This document shows positions 45,918-57,989 of a stretch of 64,000 nucleotides of DNA, piece by piece. The notes below the pieces were generated by a model, which was given only the letters and a program-made list of their open reading frames with translations, did not search any database and was not told where the DNA came from. Made by a program: the position numbers and the translations under genes. Positions within the stretch are counted from its first letter, which is position 1; every line of letters begins with the position of its first letter. This stretch comes from Bagarius yarrelli (lineage: Eukaryota; Chordata; Actinopteri; Siluriformes; Sisoridae), in NCBI GenBank assembly GCA_005784505.1, contig VCAZ01000120.1:1005001-1069000 (forward strand). The letters run 5' to 3'.

Positions 45918-46726
45918 ATGGAAGACTTTCTAGGAACATGGAAACTCATCCAAAGTGTCAACTATGACAATTACTTAAAGGCACTTGGTAATTTTTAGTG
46001 ACATTTCTTATGTCTGGAAAATTTAAACATAAATTTTGATCATTTAAACATTTAAAAAAATTTCTTTTCTACCTAAAATTCATGATTGTGTTTAATTGAT
46101 GTTTTTTGCTATACACTTTCACAGGGATTGAACAAGTTCCAAATGCGATTACTGAGACTTTCTCTGAAGAGGAGGACCAGGTGGTCTGAAAAATAGAGAC
46201 CGCCAAACCGGGGAACTGAGGTTCACACTGGATAAAGAGTTCCAACTGGATACTCCGAATAGGAGACATTTCTTAGTAAGATCTTTAAATTGTTTTATTT
46301 ATTCTGTTATTTTTCATTGCTAATGTTTGTCACAGTGTAAAAGTCTGATTCTAGTATGAAGTCCTAAAATGTTGATCTGTCATAAATATCTACATAAGAT
46401 AACTGCATGTCTGTGTTTCTCCAGATTACCTTTAGGCTTAATGAAAATCAGCTGGTTCAGGTGCAAAAGATGGAAAAAATAGAAACCACGATTATCCGTG
46501 AGGTCCAGGGTACAAACATGATTATGGTAAGAGTGTGTTTTACTACTTGTTACAGACTTCAAAATGTATTTAGTAATATCCTTTTAATTTTATCTTACAG
46601 ACACTGAAATGTGGTGATGTTGAGGCACAGAGCATCTATGAAAATGTTGTTGTTCCGAAAACTATCAAAGCTACAACCCAATCCAATCTCTCAACTTTTG
46701 CGCGTGCTTCATGTGTCATGCAATGA
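45918..46726 (+). pseudogene. FABP-like copy E, pseudogene
   Basis: Exons are 45918-45987, 46125-46275, 46425-46526 and 46601-46726. Splice sites are all normal (gtaatt, ttcacag, gtaaga, ctccag, gtaaga, cttacag). Exons 1 and 3 are open. Exon 2 carries a TGG-to-TGA stop (caggtggtctga) and a 5-nt deletion a few codons on (gccaaaccgggg). Exon 4 is open for 41 codons with TLKCGDVEAQSIYENVVV; the ligand Arg of the RxY pair is Ser. The KATTQ motif of the tail is kept, then the tail diverges. Disabled but relatively young. Confidence 0.88.
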
Positions 46727-47690
46727 ATTTGGAACATATGAATCTATACTTCTGTATAGGTGCTTTGTGGCAAATGTTATTAGAACAGATGATTTAAATT
46801 AAAATTGCATTAAATAAAATTAAATGAATGAAAAACATTTGGAGTTCATTTATTGATTAATAAACTACATCTGTTTTCCATCTAAAAATAATCTTATAGC
46901 GTTTCTTAAACAAACACATTACTACAGTTACATCTAAAACATTTCTGCTCAGCTCCAATCTTCCAGAATATTTATAACTTTAACACAAAGATAAGGGTTT
47001 AAAAAGTGATGTAAGATCAATGTAAAACCCAACGTAATGAACCTGCTTTAATGGTTCGTTTGGGATTCATTTGCAGATGCAGATAATAGAGAACTATTGA
47101 ACCTGCAAACTAATATCATATTCAAAGACATAAGCAACGTTTAAACACAAACTGAAGTCCAACAGGAAAACTGAACAAAGACATTGATCAATAAATCCAA
47201 CTTAGCTTACAGAATTATGTTCTGAGAACATTTGTCAAACGTTGCGTTTTAGTTGTGGAAACGATTATATTTAATGTACTAAAAACTTGAAAATGTCTAC
47301 TTTTTTGAGGTTAGCATGCTCTTACCGCAACATTTTTCCACCTTAATTTCATTATAAATCAAATGTTCAAAAAAAGTTGATTTTTAACATTCATAGAATG
47401 TAAAGATGTCCAGTTTGCTTAATGTTGCCTAAATGTTATCTTAAGGTTAGCATAACATTATTAAAACTTTCTTTTCACCTCAATTTCTCTTTATGCTACA
47501 TCTGTACAGTGAACAGATTGACTGATGTTACTGGTGATGATTTATTGTTTCATAAGCATTTAATAGCTAAAACAGTGCAGCTACTGCAAAAAATTCATAA
47601 ATTCTTATAGCACTGAAAGTGTACGTCCCACCCTCCCTGCAAATTGCGGTCCAAACCAACTCCTTTTGAGTGTATAAACGCACAGACTAG
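46727..47690. other. 3' flank of copy E and unassigned DNA
   Basis: 46800-47080 resembles the 3' flanks of A and P2 (aatgtaaaacccaacgtaat). Beyond 47110 there is AT-rich DNA with no assignable content. Confidence 0.45.
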
Positions 47691-47692
47691 GT

Positions 47693-47880
47693 AATGGGGG
47701 AAGTGGTAGCGCAGTGGCTAAGTTGTTGGACTATTAACTTGAGGACCCGGATTCGATTCCCAGTTCCACCATGCCACTGCTGGGCACCTGAGCAAGGCCC
47801 TTAACCCCCAATTGCTCAGTTGTATAAGAAGTAATATTGTACGTCGCTCTGGATAAGAGCGTCTGGCAAATGTAAATAAG
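47693..47880 (+). repeat. Complete tRNA-derived SINE
   Basis: A-box region 'tggtagcgcagtggctaagt', B box 'gattcgattcccag', body 'ccactgctgggcacctgagc' and 'ttaacccccaattgctcagt', 3' end 'cgctctggataagagcgtct'. Same family as 13235-13430. Confidence 0.88.
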
Positions 47881-47884
47881 CCAT

Positions 47885-48560
47885 GTCAACTGTCTCTACC
47901 CATCACTCTCTCACTGTGAACAAATTTAATTTAATTAGTCTTTACTTCCTCACTGGTGCACGTAATTTTCCGCTTTTATTCCTGCTTTCTCGTCGTCTTC
48001 TTTGCTGCACACTTTCACGCCCTCATTTCACGTATCCCCACCACCCAACTCGCAAGAGGAAGTCCGCCACCACCATCTGCACCCCTTGGCCTGTGGACCA
48101 CCTCAAATTTGAATGGCTAGAGTGGGTATCATTTATGCAGTGGAGCCAGTAGGGTCGGGCATGGTCCAAACAGACGGTGAAGACCCAAATCAGGTAATAT
48201 TGAAAGGTCACGACAGCCCACTTTATAGCCAGGCACTTGTTCCTCTCTCTTCACCACCTGCATCAGCACAGCCCCTAGCCCCCTGTCCAATGCGTCAGTC
48301 TGCAACCCCAAAGGGAAAGAAAAATAGTAAGGCATGTATAGTGTAAGATGATGTAGGTGCCACGCCCAATCATTACTATAGATGATGATGTCATTAAGGT
48401 ACACAACAGCATAGACTATTTAGCCTGATTAGGGGTCGTCTCTACAAGGGACCAGAGGAAGTGTGTGGACTCAATTAGAACTCATCTTCAGATTTAGATC
48501 CTGCCCCTCAGGTTTCACCATCGCAGTGCTTCAAGGACTTCTTCTTTCCATGCTATAAGC
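47885..48560 (-). mobile_element. Ty3/gypsy-type retrotransposon pol fragment, antisense, scrambled
   Basis: The minus-strand frame (48404-48129) begins with a reverse-transcriptase catalytic-box relic, YLNDIIIYS (normal form YLDDI.IYS; the second Asp is Asn). It then jumps to RNase H-like GLQTDALDRGLGAVLMQV. A second frame (48211-48023) carries the RNase H end (VQMVVADFLLRV). The material between is deleted, and no LTRs were recognised. Confidence 0.7.
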
Positions 48561-48699
48561 AGATTGAGATGGTATATCTTGCGTGCTTCGCCTTAAGCCA
48601 TCAGGTCAAACTTTTTTAAATTAATTTTGGAAATCAAGAAAATTTTACATGTGCATGTCCTAATTATTATCCATTGGTCACATGATTAATTGTATAACA

Positions 48700-49000
48700 T
48701 TTCTGGGTCACAGGGATCTGCTGGAGCCGATCAAAGCCATCTCTGAAAGGTCAAAAGGCAGGAGTGGTACACCCTGGACAGGTCTCCAGTCCATCACAGG
48801 GCCACACATACTTACTTCTAACTGGCAATTTAGAATCACCAATCAATCTAACATACATGTTTTTGGACTGTGGGAAGAAACCAAAGAAAACCCACGCAAG
48901 CACAGGGAGAACATGCAAACTTCACACAGAAAGGCCCCTGTAGGGGAATTGAACCCCGGCCTTCTAACCTTGTTAACCATTAAACCACTGTGCTGCCCAA
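48700..49000 (+). repeat. Dispersed fish repeat, long copy
   Basis: Runs from 'tctgggtcacagggatctgc' through 'tccagtccatcacagggcca' and 'tttttggactgtgggaagaa' to 'aaaccactgtgctgcccaaa'. Same family as 24240-24450 and 7925-8100. Confidence 0.75.
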
Positions 49001-49239
49001 ATTGTAAGTACAACTTACTCTGGCTTGTCTATTTTCTTCTGAACTCACTGAATCGAAATGATCCATATTATTGAATAAATATATTAAGAAAAAATAACAA
49101 ATTATTTTTTTAATAAAAATTATAACGTTAGCACTTGATAGGTTTGTTTCCTCAAAGCTATGCAGTGATATCCGCTAGTCATAAGTAGCAATATCTAAAC
49201 ATGGCCAATACAGAATAAATAATATAGATGAAACTTGCA

Positions 49240-51130
49240 TGATTATAACTTGTAACTGTAATTACATTAACTTAAAAATATACTGTTGTGAACGTGATGA
49301 CATCATTAAATCCATCAGTGCTGCAAAGGAACAGAATATAGCGGTTCCCACAGAGAAGTTATGGGCAGATTTAAGCCAACAACTGAACAACAAAGTTTCA
49401 GCAAAGAATCTTTATATTTTTGTCAAGACTAACAGGTACAATATCTGGCAAATCCTTGAGCTATGCACAAAAAAGCTCAGCAAATTTACATTTACCAGAG
49501 TCAGAGGCAGATACACATAATTAAAGGCATTGTTATGATATTAAGCTTTAGGTCAGTCTCTCTCATCAAAGATTGGCAAAAGTCTGGCCTGAAAACTTAC
49601 AATGACAAATCAATCAGCACATGTAAAAGGGAATACACCACCCTAAAACATAAGACATATCTAGTATGAGGACGTATGGAAAAATAATAAAACCTCATGC
49701 ACTCTTAGATACAGAAGAGGAAAAATTTTCCAAAATGTCACTACGTTGACATAAATGGGAATTGTACAGAATGTGATGCACAACCTTCTATAACAGCTGT
49801 GTAACAGCAGCCAACAAACCAGTTGTGCTTAAATGTACTGTACAATCCACAGTGTTGATGACAGTCCCCATATTGGTACATCAAACCGCAAGTTATCTAA
49901 AGAGCTTTGGAAGGGTCAAAAACAAACAGACGTATGGCGAGCAGCTAAGGCTTACAGAAATATGGATGTTGGTGATCCAGAGCCACCTACCAAATTTGGA
50001 AACATTAAGAAACGGCAAAGAAGTGATAGGTAACAAAAAGTATAAGGACAAAGACCCAGTCATGTCATTGCATTAAAATACAGTGTACCCCATTATGGAA
50101 GCATTCATTGCCATTACTGGGCCCCATCACAGATGCAAGTTTATCAAATGAAATCTAAGTATTCTGGTTCCATTGTGAGTTTTGATGCAACAGATTCAAT
50201 CATAAAAATCTGAACAGACCCTGTGGCAATTCTGGGCATGTCTTTCTGTTCCAGGGTTTCACAGTTTCACAGTTTAATATTCACAAGGAGACCATAATCC
50301 AGTAGTGCAAATGCTAACAGAGAACCACATGATCAATTCTAATGCCAACTGACTCAATAAATAGCAATGTGCAGGTGCGGCTGTGCCCAAAGTAGCAGTC
50401 TGTGATTTCTCCTTGGCTTTGCTTGGAGCATTGGTTAGGGCCTTTACCCCTTACCCAGACCTGAAAACCTACATTAGTCAGTCAGTGGTGTGCTGCAAAG
50501 AAGCCTGAACATTCACAGCCTCCACCTTGCTCCATCAGAGTAGATATGGCACACTGCATTAAGCTCATGAACAGGTGGGAATGCTTAATAAAAAAGTGAC
50601 AGAGTTAGAGAGTTCTATTTGTGAGCTATGGCACAACTGCACCCATTGCAGTTGACAAAATGCTTGTAAGTGTAAAAAATTACCTGACAGTGGATTATTC
50701 TGTCATTATCTCAACAAAGAGCACAAAAAAGGAAATGTTTGATTTGGTGAAGACCATTGTCACAAAAGGAGCTGAAAGAGATTCTTACACAAAGAGGGCA
50801 AAAATGTTGTTAAAAATATTTCATTTTTTTTTTTCAAATTTTTCTTTCACGTTTGCCTGTCTGGAAGTCCATGGCATGTCCATTGGGGCAACAAAGTGCG
50901 GATTGCGGGCAACACCGCCATGCCGCCTAATCAGCGGAAAGCTAGGCACCTGACCAATTAGGTAGCACCTGACCATTTAGGTAGCATCTGACCATTTAGG
51001 TAGCACCAGGTTTTGGGGGGCCCTGGTACAGAAAAAAAAAGAAAAGAAAAGTAGGTTCTGCAGAGGGGCTCTAGAATAACATCTAGTGCGCTCCCTGTGA
51101 GCGCATACATAACAGTAAGGCAGGTCAATG
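49240..51130 (+). mobile_element. Degraded DNA transposon-like ORF remains (MULE-like?)
   Basis: Successive plus-strand pieces look like one protein broken by frameshifts: an N-terminal part with NIAVPTEKLWADLSQQLNNK (49320-49400), YNDKSISTCKREYTTLKH (49600), MDVGDPEPPTKFGNIKKRQR (49965), IMEAFIAITGPHHRCKFIK-like (50095-50145), then SFDATDSI-like, and ISTKSTKKEMFDLVKTIVTK (50710). The SFDAT...-like Asp and the later segments recall MULE-type transposases, but I cannot confirm this. The right end has a 19-bp tandem repeat (ggtagcacctgaccattta, three copies, 50950-51010) and an inverted motif (gtgcgctccctgtgagcgca). Confidence 0.4.
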
Positions 51131-52039
51131 CAGATTGCAATGTTGTTAACATAATAACATCAACAGTGAAACAAGTACCAAGCGCAGCAATTACCCCACA
51201 CTATAGTCAAAATACAACATTTTCAAGCACCATCTTACTCCTACTGGTCAAGGTAGATATTTTACAAACTGGTGGACTGAAGAGGAGCAACGGAAAATGC
51301 AATACACCTCAACAGGCTTAAGACACTAAAATCCCCCCCAAGACTGTCCAGATAGCTAAAAAACAAAAAAAAAATTCTCAATGAAATTTCTCTGAGCTGT
51401 ATGACTCAATGTTGGCAAGGTTAATCATGCTAGCAAAAAAACAGCACACTATCAAATCGCCAGGTAATTAAAACAATTGTTCAAGTCATTGCTTAAAAAA
51501 ATATTTTGAACAAAAAGAAACACCTCACCTGTTTTTGCTTGCTTAATTCACCGGTACCTTCTTTAGAGAAAAAATATGCCATTGTATTTTTTAGAATATG
51601 TTTTCACATTTAAAATGTGTGCAAAGCAATAGGCACACATTTGAATCAAAACTACCTGAAAACACTTAAATATTGCTTCATTTGGACAGACATAATAATA
51701 CAGGAACTAGGCTAGGCTAGCTGTCAGTTAAATTTAGACTTAGATAGAATGAAAGATCAGTACTAAGGATAAAACTTATCACAAGCAAACGAATGAAATA
51801 GTAAGTCGCAAAAGTTTTAAAAATATTACATATAATTTCAATAAATGTGATAAATGCTAACAAATACTAACCACCATTGTTTGATTTTGAGGTTGATTAA
51901 TTCAGTGAAGAGCTTTGTCTAACCAGCATTGAATAATCACTTTATTGATCCTACAGCCACCTTCTAGCCATGACAAATCTCTTGCTTCTTACATATCTTT
52001 TAATCGAAAATGTGTCAACAACGGTTTTCAGATCATTGT
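51131..52039. other. No gene recognised
   Basis: AT-rich. Short frames only. I see no feature that I can support. Confidence 0.5.
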
Positions 52040-52730
52040 ATTTTGTTATTATTTACATTTTTATAAAATGTCTGAACTTAATTGAAATTGGGGTTTGTAG
52101 ATTTCAGTCGAGTGTCTAATGCTTTTGAAAATTACTTACTTTATAGAGAGACTGTAAAATTTGGTTTAGCTTTTGGAATGACCCTCAAATAGTTTGGATC
52201 ACACTTAAAAAGAGGGGGTTATGTGATTATAGGAGGTCGTGTCACAGTTGGATTTGCCAAAACTTTGTTTTGTTGTAAATCTCTTTTAGATAATGTGGAA
52301 AGAACAGGAGAGAGATAGAAATACATGGATGTTGTGACTATCATGCATAAACCTAGAACATCACATACACCATTCTCACGGGACCCAAGAGATAAACTAA
52401 ACTAATGAAGTAAACTAGTCTAAACTAATGCATTAATACCAACAAAAGCATCAAGAAACTTCAAGCAGAGTTACGGCCTAGTAAAAATGAGCAAAAACTA
52501 TAAGGCATGGAAAAGACCATTTATGGAATTAAAATGAATGAAAAATATTCTAACACGGTTTCAATAGTCAGGTCAAAGCAATAACTAAATTAGTATACTC
52601 TTACCACAAAAACATTGCTAGTGTTTTTTTTCCAACATCAAACGAACTTCAATGCTTCCTGGCTAAGAACATGGGCATGAACATTACCAAGGTTGCTTAT
52701 TCCATGGCCACTAAACAAGGTTTGCATGCT
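52040..52730 (+). mobile_element. LINE (L2-like) RT fragment
   Basis: FVDFSRVSNAFENYLLYRET (52095-52155) parallels VDLSAAIDTVNYDTLLERLE at 61580. Toward 52560-52690 'aatagtcaggtcaaagcaat' and TKVAYSMATKQGLHA parallel 61800-61860. Strongly decayed. Confidence 0.6.
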
Positions 52731-52749
52731 TAACATCAACTATAATAAT

Positions 52750-54360
52750 TAAGAAGACAACGTCAATTACTGAAACATGGTGGCAGGTGTTGCTACAGCC
52801 GTACATGCCAATTTGCCTATGCACATTAACCTGAATGTTATCACCACTTGTAAGCAGACTGACAACGAGACTGTGGCTACATTCGTAGAGCACTTCAAAA
52901 TGGTTTTCGATGTGCACAATCGGTCGAGAGACTGTCCAGAAGCAGACAACAGACAGTCTTACAGGTCTCAACAGAGAGGGTCCACTTCACACAAATAACA
53001 GGAACCAGCAGCAGGTACAGGTGTGGGAATATGCGGGTTGGCAAGGCGCAAGGGGTTCTGGAGTCAGGAGTGGGTAAGTCGAATATTTCGTCCTTCTTTT
53101 TTTTCCCTACTAATAACCCTGATACTTGCCTACACAACCACCATCCTACCAACCTTTTTTTCTACGCTCTGATCATTATAAAATCAATGCCTACTATTAT
53201 AAACTACTATCGACTCAGGTGCCCGTTGCTAAAGAACATAAACTATTGTTTAGAGTATTAGGTCAAGCACTGCCTGATCCATGGTCAGCATTCGTTTTGT
53301 GCTTGTATGAGACCATTTTCTTCTGTCCCTTAAAATTTATGTGAATGAGATTTAATGTGCAAATTGGGTTTGCAGCTAAACTGTGGACCCCAGGGGATAG
53401 TTTTACTCACCATGTCCCATGCGATTGATTACAGTTGCGTGCAAGTTGACCTGTGGCTGCATGCGTTTCCCCATGACACTCCTGAATGCCTGTCTGATTC
53501 TCTTAACACACCTCATTCGATTGTCACAGTCACACACTCACTGACTGAACTACACATAACCTTAACAGTTGAGATGACGTCTCATTTCATGTTGTGTTTG
53601 CAGGATGCAGATTGGACTCAGTAGGGGTCCTGTCAGTTGTGTTGTGGTCAGTGTTCCGGATCATTGATTCTGTTCTCCCTGTATCTCTGTGAAGGCCCAG
53701 GAGTATACAGTGGAAGGAACTAGATAAATGGTTAAAAATGAACATGTGCCACCCCGATCCAACATTGTCAATATGTTGGTTGGAGATCAATGCATTTACT
53801 TTCCTATCTCCCTCTTGCCGTCATCCGCTCACAGCACACCACTAAGTTCTGATCTGATTGCCTTACCGCTGGTGCTAAAAGCAATTCTCACTAGTTTACA
53901 TTACCCCCAAAGTCCATTTATTCACCAATATTTGTTAAGGCCTAAGGCAATGAAAGGTATGAGGTCTGTATTCAAATTGTTGCTAAAAGCAACACACTCA
54001 CCGGTGAACACACCCATCTTTTCCATACAGAAGAAAAGTCAGGATGGCCGACCACCCCTCCTGGTATTTTTTGTCAATGTGTGTAAATTTGCCACCCACA
54101 CATCCAATTGAGACCCATTCTTACTCGGCAATGCCCTTGCTGATGCTGCCAAAGCAGTCACATCCTCAGACCTACACAAGTTGTCTATTAACCACACCTT
54201 TCTGTCCATTCCTCCTGCAGGTTCACAACATGACAAACTACTAACTATGCAGTCTCTTGCCTTCAAGCAGGAACAAGATAGTGGAGCCCATGGCCAGTTT
54301 TTCCACCATTTTGATAAATTGACACACACAGATTGGATCAAAAGAGGAATATGTACATGT
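52750..54360 (+). mobile_element. Endogenous retrovirus-like gag-pol remnant, degraded
   Basis: A gag-like stretch at 52777-52998 (CKQTDNETVATFVEHFKMVF, FDVHNRSRDCPE) is followed by unrecognised frames. A pol stretch at about 53980-54060 resembles the N-terminal edge of retroviral reverse transcriptase (HSPVNTPIFSIQKKSQDG). The frame then breaks. At about 54115-54170 LLGNALADAAAKAV resembles the end of RNase H, with a connection-to-integrase-like stretch after it. The RT palm including the catalytic box is absent. No LTRs or primer-binding site were recognised. The element cannot be coding-competent. Confidence 0.6.
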
Positions 54361-56700
54361 AATTAATACAATCATGGTTTACATTTGATTTTCTAACTCT
54401 CTAAAACCCATTGTTTTTTTAGGTTAAGGATTTGTGAGCGAGTAGCCACGTGTTTGTAGCCAAGGTTGATCTAAGAAATTCTGGATACTGAGTTCCACAT
54501 TCATTTGCAAACTCTCTAAGGGAGTCCTGGCCTTTGTAGTTACCTAGGCAATTTGTCTGTCAAACAAAAAAGGATTAGTGTACAGCGCCTCACGCTCACT
54601 TCTCTTGCTGACCAGCAGCATCAGGGCATGGACAATACCCATTAAATCTGCATTTTAGAGACCTCTCCTGCATATCTAAGGTTAAATACAATAATTTTTG
54701 CAAGAGTGGCTTTGGCCAGTTTAGCATATTGTTGAGGTGATGCAGTCTCAGTTTAAGAAATGTCACATTTGGTGTTTCTCAAACTGATGAAGGCATTGTG
54801 CATCTTTTGTAAATGGATTTAAATTTAAATTTGGTTTGTTTAACAGTAGCAAAGCAATGTGTGAGATCATTTCAGTCAACTTTAAGTAGTAGGACTTTTA
54901 AAAAAGATTCTGTTGATGCAATCAGTTCCGTGTTTTCAGATATCAGTGCTTGGCAGTGAATGGGTTTCACAAATTTTATTTAATAAATGTCCCAGTTTGA
55001 AAGCAAGGCTTGGGGTTTGGTACAAGTAACTTTCATTTTTATAGCCAGACACCCAACACTCTTTGGATTGGTTGCAAAAATGTAAAAAAAATTTTAAGAC
55101 TGTATATACAGAACTCTATACGCAACATCTAATGTCTAATGTACTTAAACTTGCTAGGATCATGACTATGTTTGTTAAATAATCATGGTGCAAGCTGAAG
55201 AATATTTAGGTCATTTTTGACAACGGCGGAAATCTCATCCTGCTTCATCACATCTTAGATTTTGAGATGAGTGCTGACTAAATGAAGACTCTGCCATAGT
55301 TGCCAAAGCCAAAACTCTTGTCCTCCCTTTGGGTTTTCACTGTTCGTCGCAGGCTTCTTTAAGGGACATCTTCCCAAATGTTGCACAGATATTTCCGTAC
55401 AAACATTGCTTTGAAGTATATGCAATGCACAAAATGTGCCAAAAATGTGTTGTATCAAATTCTCATTTTAGTGCCCCTTTCATTTTTAGAGACCCCTCTC
55501 CAACTGTAAAACATTGGTGTTATGTTGATAGTTGTCCTTCCTTGTTTCTAAGTTTTTTGGAGCAAGGCTTTATGTTCTTTCGAGTGCACTAGGAGTGACA
55601 AAGCCTGTGCAACTTCAACGTCCTCTTGATGAGTTTTTTTTAAATAATGTGCTAACTTGGACTGCGTTTTTTTAGCAGATGAAACAATAGTTTTTTACTA
55701 TTTTCTTTCGAAAGATGTTGAGATCAGAAAACTTCTGATCTAGGAGATTTTTTTAGAGGTTGCAGCTTCTTGTATATGCGATAAGAGTTAAGTTTGATCA
55801 TAGCTTGGGTGTTGCTGTTTGTTTGACTTATTTGGATTGTGGTATATATTCCTCATTTGACAGCTCATCTTCCTCTGAACTTACTTCCTATCTTGATATT
55901 TATAATTCATTTACAACACTTATAATTCATAAGGAATAAACCACATAACCAAATCATTCATACAAAACAGAATTAACACACACAAAATAGTAAACAATAA
56001 TTAAACAAAAAATGCTTAAAATGAAAACTGGAAGTCCAAATCTGTTTTAAGTAAAGTTCTTTTAAAACACAAAAAAAGTCTTTTATCGCCATCTAGCGGA
56101 TCTAAAAGGGGAGCTGTGGCTTGCGACCGTGACAACGGCTCACTTCCACATAAGGTAAATAGAATCAAATATTTTCTAACTGCAATGACTGTTTTTAATT
56201 CCACCCTATAAGCTTGGAATAGCAGGACTTGTGCCAGAAACTGGAGCACACTATGAGGGAAATAACATGTCAGGTCATTCTGTATCCGAAAACCCAAATG
56301 TGTGAATTGTATTATTACACCTTTATTATAGTGGGATGGTTCGACACATCCAACAAAAAAAAAGTTATAGATAAATCACCTATTTCAACAGTTACAGAAA
56401 TTCTAGCTGAAATTATAACATAGCTTAGGTAAGGGGATACACACACTAAGCAAAAGTGTAGTATAAGAGCAAAATTAAGTGTCCGGGACATTTTTTGCAA
56501 TTACTTGTACCTGATGATATTATTTATACTACTATTTTTGCTATATAAGAAATTTACATTCACAGAAGAATTTAATAAAAGTTATTGTATTTAAACATTA
56601 CTTTATTTTGAAGAAGTGTAAAAAAATTTGGTTCATTGTAAAACCATGGCAGACGGATTAATCTGTGGCAGGTCACTACAATATTATGTAATAATGGAAA
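54361..56700. other. No gene recognised
   Basis: Long AT-rich stretch with only short frames. A minus-strand 67-codon frame (55458-55255) and a plus-strand 87-codon frame (55329-55592) overlap; neither resembles a family I know. This is probably old mobile-element debris. Confidence 0.45.
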
Positions 56701-57390
56701 AACACAATGTATGTATAACGTTCATGGGGTTTCATGGGTTTTGGTGTCATGTTTTCTTGGTTTATGTGTTTTTGTTTGTTAGTTCATGCTTTATGTTTGT
56801 TGTTTTATGTCTAGGCTTAGCTATGCTAGCTAGCTAAGCTAGCCTAGACAGTGTGTTTTGTTTACTTCCTGGTTTGTTCTTTTTGTCATGTGTTTCCCTT
56901 TGTCCTTGTGTCTTGTTTTTAATGGTTAGTTTGGTCTTAATTGTTTAGTTATGTGCTTTTATACCCCCTTGTACCACTTTGGTGAGTTTTTGTCAAGGCT
57001 AAAAACCATGCTAGTGTTCATGTTCATGTGTGTTTTTGTTTAGTCTAGTCTAGTTCATGTTTGTTGTTTTGCTAAGTGTGTTTATGTAGTTAAAATAAGT
57101 TTAGTTTATGTTTACTGTGTTAATAAATTATGGATACTGTCATGCCTGCTGCGCCAGAGGAGACAGAGGAGTATTTTATCCCTCTCAACACCAGAGACTG
57201 TTATGGGTTATGCCTGCCATGCTAGAGAAAGGTACTGTCATGCCTTCTGCGCCAGAGACTAAGAGTAGGGGGGTAAGAGTAGTGTCTTCTGGGCAGAGTT
57301 TTTTTTTTTAACTGGGACCAGAACTGGTGAAGTGGACAGCATGTCCTGAGCCGGATCATGGGCCATCCCCACAATAGTCCCATATATACT
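56701..57390 (+). repeat. TG-rich interspersed repeat with 43-bp palindrome
   Basis: Related to 42690-43060. It includes an imperfect palindrome at 56808-56850 (arms tgtctaggc / gcctagaca with a tagc-rich centre). Near-repeats of 'atgcctgctgcgccagag' occur at 57142 and 57240 ('atgccttctgcgccagag'), with 'atgcctgccatgctagag' at 57210. Confidence 0.5.
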
Positions 57391-57440
57391 AGATCTAGAC
57401 TTTTATACTGTTTAAATTTCCATGCATAAAAAAAAATTAC

Positions 57441-57510
57441 CGAGTGCCTTTAAGTAATTATCATAGTTGACAATTTGGATGAGTTTCCATGTTCCTAGAA
57501 AGTCTTCCAT
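57441..57510 (-). pseudogene. FABP-like copy F, isolated exon 1
   Basis: A 70-nt exon 1, open, encoding MEDFLGTWKLIQIVNYDNYL and ending in the usual donor (gtaatt). After about 30 nt the homology jumps to a scrap of intron 2 (cttttatactg) and then the TG-rich repeat, so exons 2-4 are deleted. The TATA equivalent is TGTAAA (about 57605-57610). Confidence 0.82.
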
Positions 57511-57989
57511 GTTTCTAATGTAGTAGCAGGACTCAGTTTGTTCGGCAGTCACGAAAAGGATGCTCGTCTAAGCTGATATGAATTCTGTGGTTCTGTACGA
57601 GATCATTTACAGAAACGTTTTTTTGGGAGGTGACAGCAGTGTTTTACATTCCCACAGATTAATGTGTTTACATTGTTTATTTGTACCTGTAAATTCAGTT
57701 CAGCCACAGGGTTTAACAGCTTAATAATTTGGTAGTTTATCTCTTTTTAATTATTTAACATATTCAGGGATTATTTTTCTTTTCTGTTATGTTGCAACAT
57801 CAAATTTATTCATTTTAGTAAAGGATCTTTTTTTTTTTAAAACAAGCGCTGTGAAAAACCTAAAATGTCAACTTGAAGATCGTTCACTCAACTTTTTAAG
57901 GCAAATAACTTCAATGTAGTTTCAGAATCAATTGATTTTATTAACCCCAGAGCATTTATATTTATTTTGCATCATAAACATGGATAAAT

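Noticed and set aside
52711..53344. Overlapping frames on both strands as host genes
   Set aside because: The plus-strand frame reads as a gag-like relic and the others are shadows without domains.
55255..55592. Opposing 67- and 87-codon frames
   Set aside because: They overlap each other on opposite strands, and neither shows a family motif, splice signals or codon pattern that I could support.
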